From assembly GCA_964425255.1 (NCBI GenBank), contig CAYRMV010000059.1, positions 1-19,021 on the forward strand: a stretch of 19,021 nt of DNA, written 5' to 3'. The first letter of the stretch is position 1; each line of letters starts with the position of its first letter. Shown in pieces: positions 14,330 through 19,021 of the stretch. The notes below the pieces were generated by a model. The model was given only the letters and a program-made list of their open reading frames with translations, made no database searches and was not told where the DNA came from. The stretch is from CAYRMV01 sp964425255. GTDB taxonomy: Bacteria; Bacteroidota; Bacteroidia; Flavobacteriales_D; Crocinitomicaceae. A program made the position numbers and the translations under genes.

Positions 14330-14929
14330 TTATTTCGCAGCTGCATATTTAGCAGAAACCACTTCCCAGTTAATTACATTAAAAAATGCGTTAATATAAT
14401 CTGGACGACGATTTTGATAATTCAAATAATACGCATGCTCCCAAACATCCAATCCTAAGATGGCAGTACCTTTGCATCCTTCACCCATCAATGGATTATC
14501 TTGGTTTGGTGTTGAACAAACTTCTAATTTTCCATCGGTAACGCACAACCATGCCCATCCCGAACCAAAACGAGTTGCTGCCGCTTTCGCAAATTCATCT
14601 TTGAAAGCTTCAAACGAACCAAAAGCAGCGTTGATTGCATCTGCCAATTCACCTGTTGGAAGTCCACCCCCATTTGGTGACATCACTTCCCAGAAAAGAT
14701 TGTGGTTCCAAAATCCACCTCCGTTGTTACGAACAGCAGGTTTATCTAAACAATTTTTCAAAATTTCCTCAATCGACTTGCCTTCCAACTCTGTTCCTGC
14801 GATTGCAGCATTCAAATTGGTGGTATATGCTTGGTGGTGTTTTGAATGGTGGATTTCCATTGTACGTGCATCGATATGTGGTTCTAACGCATCGTATGCA
14901 TAATTTAAACTTGGTAATTCAAATGACAT
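14330..14929 (-). CDS. sodA: Iron/manganese superoxide dismutase, manganese-like
   Basis: This 199-residue cytosolic enzyme (no signal peptide) dismutates superoxide. The metal ligands are His27 (MEIHHSKHH), His76 (FWNHNLFW), Asp161 and His165 (DVWEHAYY). The second-sphere glutamine is at 143 in STPNQDNPLMG, with glycines at 70-72, the arrangement of manganese enzymes; iron enzymes usually carry the glutamine just before the NH-x-x-(F/Y)W motif. A cambialistic enzyme cannot be excluded. A TAnnTTTG core lies 25 bases upstream. It appears to be a single-gene unit convergent with the porin operon. Confidence 0.96.
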   Translation of the reverse strand: MSFELPSLNYAYDALEPHIDARTMEIHHSKHHQAYTTNLNAAIAGTELEGKSIEEILKNCLDKPAVRNNGGGFWNHNLFWEVMSPNGGGLPTGELADAINAAFGSFEAFKDEFAKAAATRFGSGWAWLCVTDGKLEVCSTPNQDNPLMGEGCKGTAILGLDVWEHAYYLNYQNRRPDYINAFFNVINWEVVSAKYAAAK

Positions 14930-14954
14930 AACATTGATTTTTTCTAATTCATTT

Positions 14955-14962
14955 CAAATATA
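14955..14962 (-). promoter_or_regulatory. Candidate -7 promoter element for sod
   Basis: The minus strand reads TATATTTG, a full TAnnTTTG match, ending 25 bases before the sod ATG. There is no convincing -33 TTG. Confidence 0.4.
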
Positions 14963-15042
14963 CCAAATATTCGTGAATCACCGAAAGAGAAAAAATGTTA
15001 ATAAAAAAAGTAAAGCTACTATCGATTAGCTGATATTTTACC

Positions 15043-15050
15043 TACCTTTA
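15043..15050 (+). promoter_or_regulatory. Weak -7 promoter element for the small lipoprotein
   Basis: TACCTTTA differs from TAnnTTTG only in the last base and ends 21 bases before the ATG at 15072, the same spacing as other candidates in this window. Confidence 0.25.
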
Positions 15051-15071
15051 GTCATCTAATTGAGTTGATTT

Positions 15072-15296
15072 ATGAAAAAAATTGTTTTAATCGTTCCGGT
15101 AATTGCTTTGGTATTTGGATTTGCAAGTTGTAGTTCATCCACAGAAGAAGAAAAAGCAAAAGTGGAACAAGAAGTAAATGACGAAGCTGAAAAAATGCTC
15201 GAAGATTCGATGAAAGAATTGGATGAAGATTTACAAGAAATGGAAAATCCTGCTCCAGCGGAAGAAAAACCAGCTGCGGAAGAAGCTAAGAAATAA
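15072..15296 (+). CDS. Small acidic lipoprotein of unknown function
   Basis: A 74-residue protein with a lipoprotein signal: MKKIVLIVPVIALVFGFASC, lipidated Cys20. After a short Ser/Thr linker the mature part is one strongly acidic, helix-forming stretch (about residues 24-58, alternating Glu/Lys/Asp with Met and Leu at heptad-like positions). It ends in an Ala/Pro/Glu/Lys-rich tail. I recognise no family. It could be a short envelope-anchored coiled coil. It has its own terminator and a weak promoter match, so it is likely a real single-gene unit. Confidence 0.75.
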   Translation: MKKIVLIVPVIALVFGFASCSSSTEEEKAKVEQEVNDEAEKMLEDSMKELDEDLQEMENPAPAEEKPAAEEAKK

Positions 15297-15320
15297 AAAT
15301 CACATCCTAAAGATTATGCA

Positions 15321-15349
15321 AAGCTGTTCTCATGGAGCAGCTTTTTTGT
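15321..15349 (+). terminator. Terminator of the small lipoprotein gene, inside the convergent gene's 3' end
   Basis: AAGCTG (15321-15326) pairs with CAGCTT (15338-15343), extended by three more pairs (one wobble) to a 5-base loop, and is followed by TTTTTGTTTTT. The right arm and T tract also encode the last codons (KNKKAAP) of the minus-strand amidohydrolase. Confidence 0.8.
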
Positions 15350-16595
15350 TTTTATACTTTTCGTACAATTCTGTTTGACGGTTTTTATTAGAGACTTGTT
15401 TTCCATTGACAAAAATCAAGGTAACATCGTTCGTCAAAACATCCAACGCATTTCCTTTTGATACAAACAAGGTTGCTTTTTTGCCTTCTTCCACCGAACC
15501 GATCTGTTTTTCCATTCCCATGATTTTCGCTGCATTGAGGGAAATACTTGCCACTGCTTGCTCTTCCGTCAATCCATACGCTTGAGCTGTTCCCGCTAAA
15601 AATGGAATATTACGTGCATTCATCGCCTCCATATCCCCTTCGTTTTGGAGACAAAATAGAATTCCAGCTTGCTGCAAGATACTCGGAAGTTTGTAGGGTA
15701 AATCCACTGCATCACTTTCTAATTCAGGCAAACTATGCGTTCTTGGCAACATAATCGGGATTTTCGCATCTTTTAAGCGATCCAAAATCAAATAACTGTC
15801 ATATCCACCAACAATTACAGGGAAATTGATTCCAAATTGCTGTTTGAATTCAATGATATCCAACAATTGTTGAATTTCATTTGCATGAATATACAAGCGC
15901 TTTGTTCCCGAAAAAAGATCCTTCATGGCTTCCAAACGGATGTCTTTTTCCCCTTTTCCGCTGTAACTTTTTGCAAGTTCAAAAAATCCAAGAATTTCCT
16001 TTTTGCGTTCGTCGTATTTCTCGTGTTTTTGCGGATTCAACTTCCCTTTTTGGTAAGTCTGCACACTCGAAGGCCAATTCAAATGAATTCCATCATCTGC
16101 TTTCACCAAAGCATCTTCCCAATTCCATCCATCTAGGTGCATCACACTCGAACTTCCAGAAATAAGCCCCCCTCTTGGAGTCACTTGACTAAACAAAACC
16201 CCATTGGTTTTCACCGTTGAAATCACCGTCGATTCTACATTGAAAGCAATCATCGAACGAACATGTGGATTGAAGGTTCCCACTTCATCAAAATCGCGGG
16301 TCGCTCGAATGGCATCCACTTCGGTCAAACCCAAGGTTGAATTCGGTGCAATAAATCCAGGATAAACATGTTGACCTTTTAAATCAATGATCGTATCCCA
16401 ATCCGATTTTTTTGCTGAATACGTGAGTGAATTTTTCACCAAAACAATTTTGTCTCCCTCCATACCAATCGCAGCAGTTGGCATTGTTTCACCATTCCCA
16501 ACATGAAGGAAACCATTCATCAACAAGGTTTTGCGTTGTTGTCCCCAAGAAACAAGGGAACTACCAATCACGACAAATAAACAAATCCATTTCAT
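15330..16595 (-). CDS. Exported amidohydrolase-like protein lacking metal ligands
   Basis: A 421-residue protein. I chose the ATG at 16595 because it gives a signal peptide (MKWICLFVVIGSSLVSWGQ) and starts 1 base after the upstream stop; the frame is open to 16700 but the added codons are lysine-rich and overlap the previous gene. The fold follows the HutI/COG1228 amidohydrolase layout: an N-terminal beta-sandwich, PGFIAPNSTLG (79-89) where active relatives have PG-(L/F)-I-D-x-H-x-H, a barrel with IHAN (His237), and a C-terminal NAAKIMGMEKQIGSVEEGKKATLFV. The HxH is replaced by Pro-Asn-Ser, and the second barrel histidine is absent in PVIVGGYDSY (259-268), so it is probably not a metal hydrolase. 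It may partner the upstream tandem protein. Confidence 0.85.
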   Translation of the reverse strand: MKWICLFVVIGSSLVSWGQQRKTLLMNGFLHVGNGETMPTAAIGMEGDKIVLVKNSLTYSAKKSDWDTIIDLKGQHVYPGFIAPNSTLGLTEVDAIRATRDFDEVGTFNPHVRSMIAFNVESTVISTVKTNGVLFSQVTPRGGLISGSSSVMHLDGWNWEDALVKADDGIHLNWPSSVQTYQKGKLNPQKHEKYDERKKEILGFFELAKSYSGKGEKDIRLEAMKDLFSGTKRLYIHANEIQQLLDIIEFKQQFGINFPVIVGGYDSYLILDRLKDAKIPIMLPRTHSLPELESDAVDLPYKLPSILQQAGILFCLQNEGDMEAMNARNIPFLAGTAQAYGLTEEQAVASISLNAAKIMGMEKQIGSVEEGKKATLFVSKGNALDVLTNDVTLIFVNGKQVSNKNRQTELYEKYKNKKAAP

Positions 16596-16596
16596 C

Positions 16597-19021
16597 TTAG
16601 TGCGTATTTTCTTCTTCACTTCCTTCTTCTCCATGAGTATCACAGTGGAAATGACGTTTTTTCTTTTTAACAAACGGAACACTCGGTTCTCCTTTTTCAT
16701 TTGATTGAAGCATATTGGCTAAAATCCGTGCTTTCTCTTGTCCATTACGAGCTTCTAAAGCAGCATTTCTAGAACGTTCGTATAACACAACCCCTTCAAT
16801 CAAAGTCATTTCAACAATCGCTTGAATGCTCAATGGATTATCGGTCCACAAAACCAAATCAGCATCTTTCCCTACTTCAATTGAACCCAAACGATCGTCT
16901 AGGTGCAACAATTTAGCTGGATTTAGTGTCACCATTTTCCAAGCTTCTTCTTGTGAAACTCCACCGTATTTGACAATTTTCCCTGCTTCTTGATTCAATC
17001 TACGTCCCATTTCCGCATCATCCGAATTGATGGCAGTTACCACACCTGCTTGATGCATCATCGCCGCATTGTAAGGAATTGCATCATTTACCTCGTATTT
17101 GTAAGCCCACCAATCCGCAAAAGTCGAACCGCCAACACCGTGTTGTTTCATTTTATCCGCTACCTTGTATCCTTCCAAAATGTGCGTGAACGTATTCACT
17201 TTGAAGCCCATCGAATCAGCTACATGCATCAACATATTGATTTCCGATTGTACATACGAGTGACAAGTAATGAAGCGCTGACTTTTTAATATTTCGAGAA
17301 TTACTTCCAATTCCAAATCGACTGCCGGTTGTGTCAATCCTAATTTTTCGCGCTTTTTATCTGAATTTTCATTCCAAGCTTTGTGCGCTGCTTCGTAGGC
17401 TTTTGCTCGTTCAAAGGCATCGTAAAATACTTGTTCAACTCCCATTCTCGTTTGTGGAAAACGCACCGTATTGAAATCGCCCCAATTGGCTTGCTTGACA
17501 TTTTCTCCCAACGCACATTTGATGAATTTAGGTGCATTTGGAATCAATAAATCGGCAGCAGAAGAACCCCATTTTAACTTGATCAATGCCGATTGACCTC
17601 CGATGGCATTCGCAGATCCATGCAAGAGTTGGGAAGTTGTTACACCGCCACTCAATTGTCGATACATATTGATGTCTTCGGCATTCACCACATCGGCAAT
17701 ACTCACTTCAGCCGTCACGCTTTGCCCTGATTCATTTACTCCTTTTGAAATGGAAATGTGCGAATGTTCATCAATGACTCCATTGGTCAAATGTTTCCCT
17801 TTTCCGTCAACGCGCAGGGCTCCTGTAGGTAGCGAAATGGCTTGCTTACTAACTTTTTTGATTTTTCCATTTTCAATCAAAACCGAACCATTGGAAATTA
17901 TTCCGTCTTGAGTATTGGTCCAAATGGTTACATTTTCAAACAAAATGGTCTGACTTTTCGGAAGCGAATCAAAACCATAAGCCAAATTGGGAAACCAAGG
18001 ATTACCAATAACGACCGAATCTCGTTTGATGGCCAAATCACTTGTTTTTTCATCGCTTAGTTTGTTTCGAATCGCAGTCCACTTGATCCAAGAACCATTT
18101 GGAAGCGTACCATCCCCTTCAAACACGCCCATTTTCGCATTGTTTTTTGCATGAAGGTTAAACGTACCCACAAACTGCGGATGAGTCGAATTGAACTGCA
18201 AAACCACATCTTTCCCAGAAACCAAGAGCGATGGATTTATTTTTAGTGTATCAGTTTTCGTCAGTTTCGTTAAACTATCTGTTTTTAGGTAGGTCCAACG
18301 CAGTTTAGCAGTTGGTTTTTCTTTTGACCCAGCGATTTCAAGCACCATCTTTTCTTGGGCTATCAACACATTGTATGTACCACGAATGTCTTCTGTTTGA
18401 ATCGATTTCTCGTAACTCCGCTGACCTGTTGTCCAATTTTCAAGTAAAGTTGCTTTGTGTGTAAACGGATTGGCATCATAAATCACAAAACTGGCCCATT
18501 TGCCTTTTTCTAAAGTCCCCATTTCAGCATCCAATCCTAAGGCTTTAGCTGGACGTGTAGTAAATGCTGCCAAGGCTTCTTCCGGCGTCAGTCCACGAGC
18601 CAAGGCTTTTTGGACATTTCCCCAAAAATCTTCTGGTTTCGTTACATTTCCAACACTGAACATGAAGGGAATCTTTTCTTGTTGCAACAAATAAGCATTT
18701 GACGGAGCTAATTCCCAGTGTTTTAGTTTACTAAGCGGAATGTTTTTAGCGATGTACGGATCTTTCACATCGTAAGCGGCAGGAAAATCCAGTGGAATAA
18801 CACAGATTACCTGATTTTTCTTGAGTAAATCTTTGGAAAGATATTCATCTCCTGCTCCGATGTAAATAAAATTTAGATCAAATTCATCCGCAATTTTTTT
18901 CGCCCGAGCGATTTCTTGATGCTCTTCCACTTGGAAAAACAAGGGCATTTTTTGTTGCTGAATCAAGGCTTCAAGTGATTTATTTTGAAGCGTATTGTTT
19001 GCATTTGAATACCATTTGGCG
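16597..19021 (-). CDS. Tandem two-module amidohydrolase, 5' end outside the window
   Basis: 807 residues are visible; the frame is open through the right edge, so the start is missing. Apparent shorter starts (such as a TTG at 18966) are not needed. The visible part starts late in a first amidohydrolase module, ending AAFTTRPAKALGLDAEMGTLEKGKWASFVI (about 18,500). A linker of about 180 residues follows, then a complete second module. That module keeps DEHSH (HSH at 17758-17766), ITCHSY, NTFTHILEG and AINSDDAE, giving the expected His-x-His, two barrel histidines and the metal Asp. It ends NPAKLLHLDDRLGSIEVGKDADLVLW. The tail is basic then His/Asp/Glu-rich. COG1228-type; imidazolonepropionase or peptidase-like activity is possible, substrate unknown. 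The next gene begins one base after its stop. Confidence 0.88.
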   Translation of the reverse strand, partial: AKWYSNANNTLQNKSLEALIQQQKMPLFFQVEEHQEIARAKKIADEFDLNFIYIGAGDEYLSKDLLKKNQVICVIPLDFPAAYDVKDPYIAKNIPLSKLKHWELAPSNAYLLQQEKIPFMFSVGNVTKPEDFWGNVQKALARGLTPEEALAAFTTRPAKALGLDAEMGTLEKGKWASFVIYDANPFTHKATLLENWTTGQRSYEKSIQTEDIRGTYNVLIAQEKMVLEIAGSKEKPTAKLRWTYLKTDSLTKLTKTDTLKINPSLLVSGKDVVLQFNSTHPQFVGTFNLHAKNNAKMGVFEGDGTLPNGSWIKWTAIRNKLSDEKTSDLAIKRDSVVIGNPWFPNLAYGFDSLPKSQTILFENVTIWTNTQDGIISNGSVLIENGKIKKVSKQAISLPTGALRVDGKGKHLTNGVIDEHSHISISKGVNESGQSVTAEVSIADVVNAEDINMYRQLSGGVTTSQLLHGSANAIGGQSALIKLKWGSSAADLLIPNAPKFIKCALGENVKQANWGDFNTVRFPQTRMGVEQVFYDAFERAKAYEAAHKAWNENSDKKREKLGLTQPAVDLELEVILEILKSQRFITCHSYVQSEINMLMHVADSMGFKVNTFTHILEGYKVADKMKQHGVGGSTFADWWAYKYEVNDAIPYNAAMMHQAGVVTAINSDDAEMGRRLNQEAGKIVKYGGVSQEEAWKMVTLNPAKLLHLDDRLGSIEVGKDADLVLWTDNPLSIQAIVEMTLIEGVVLYERSRNAALEARNGQEKARILANMLQSNEKGEPSVPFVKKKKRHFHCDTHGEEGSEEENTH

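Noticed and set aside
16596..16700. N-terminal extension of the single-module amidohydrolase
   Set aside because: Antisense-free but overlapping the end of the tandem gene; lysine-rich and placed before a good signal peptide.

Overview
This window looks like chromosomal DNA of a Bacteroidota bacterium, most likely in the Flavobacteriales. The DNA is AT-rich. Several genes are preceded by the Bacteroidota-type promoter core TAnnTTTG. The protein families are typical of that phylum: a GIN-domain lipoprotein, a FAS1 protein, a beta-helix lipoprotein, an OmpL-like porin and long tandem amidohydrolases. The placement rests on family resemblance and motifs recalled from knowledge; no database search was done.

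Left part (1-1,880). The window opens with the last codons of a J-domain protein. A small MscS-type channel follows and overlaps a GIN-domain (DUF2807) lipoprotein by 14 bases. The next 400 bases hold no intact gene but contain a decayed hipBA toxin-antitoxin locus: a HipB-like antitoxin with two in-frame stops, overlapping the first 20-odd codons of hipA.

Nucleotide and pterin block (1,880-6,860). On the minus strand are a YugP-like membrane zinc peptidase, a two-gene pterin operon (a 6-pyruvoyltetrahydropterin synthase-like gene followed by folE), and a purine salvage/phosphorylation operon (hpt-adk). Divergent from hpt, purK-purE carry out the carboxylation step of de novo purine synthesis. 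Together the genes make AMP/GMP precursors, phosphorylate AMP, and use GTP for pterins. The pterin synthase carries the C-X5-HGH signature of the biopterin-type enzyme rather than the QueD signature.

Middle (7,000-10,090). A secreted FAS1 protein is followed by a beta-helix lipoprotein and an NADPH:quinone-reductase-like dehydrogenase.

Surface-glycan operon (10,135-14,281). Four tightly packed plus-strand genes encode a GT9 (heptosyltransferase-like) enzyme with cysteine clusters at both ends, a GT4 glycosyltransferase, a SAM-dependent methyltransferase and an outer-membrane porin. They end at a strong hairpin shared with the convergent superoxide dismutase gene.

Right part (14,330-19,021). 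It holds superoxide dismutase, a tiny acidic lipoprotein, and two consecutive minus-strand amidohydrolase genes. The upstream one is a tandem two-module protein running off the window edge. Its second module keeps the full set of metal ligands, while the downstream single-module protein has lost the HxH motif.

No tRNA, rRNA, CRISPR array or intact mobile element was seen. The only gene-free stretch longer than 300 bases (1,482-1,879) is the hipBA relic. I did not find a clearly new defence or mobile system. The best leads are the toxin-antitoxin relic, the biopterin-type enzyme beside folE, the active/degenerate amidohydrolase set, and the cysteine-flanked GT9 in the glycan operon.
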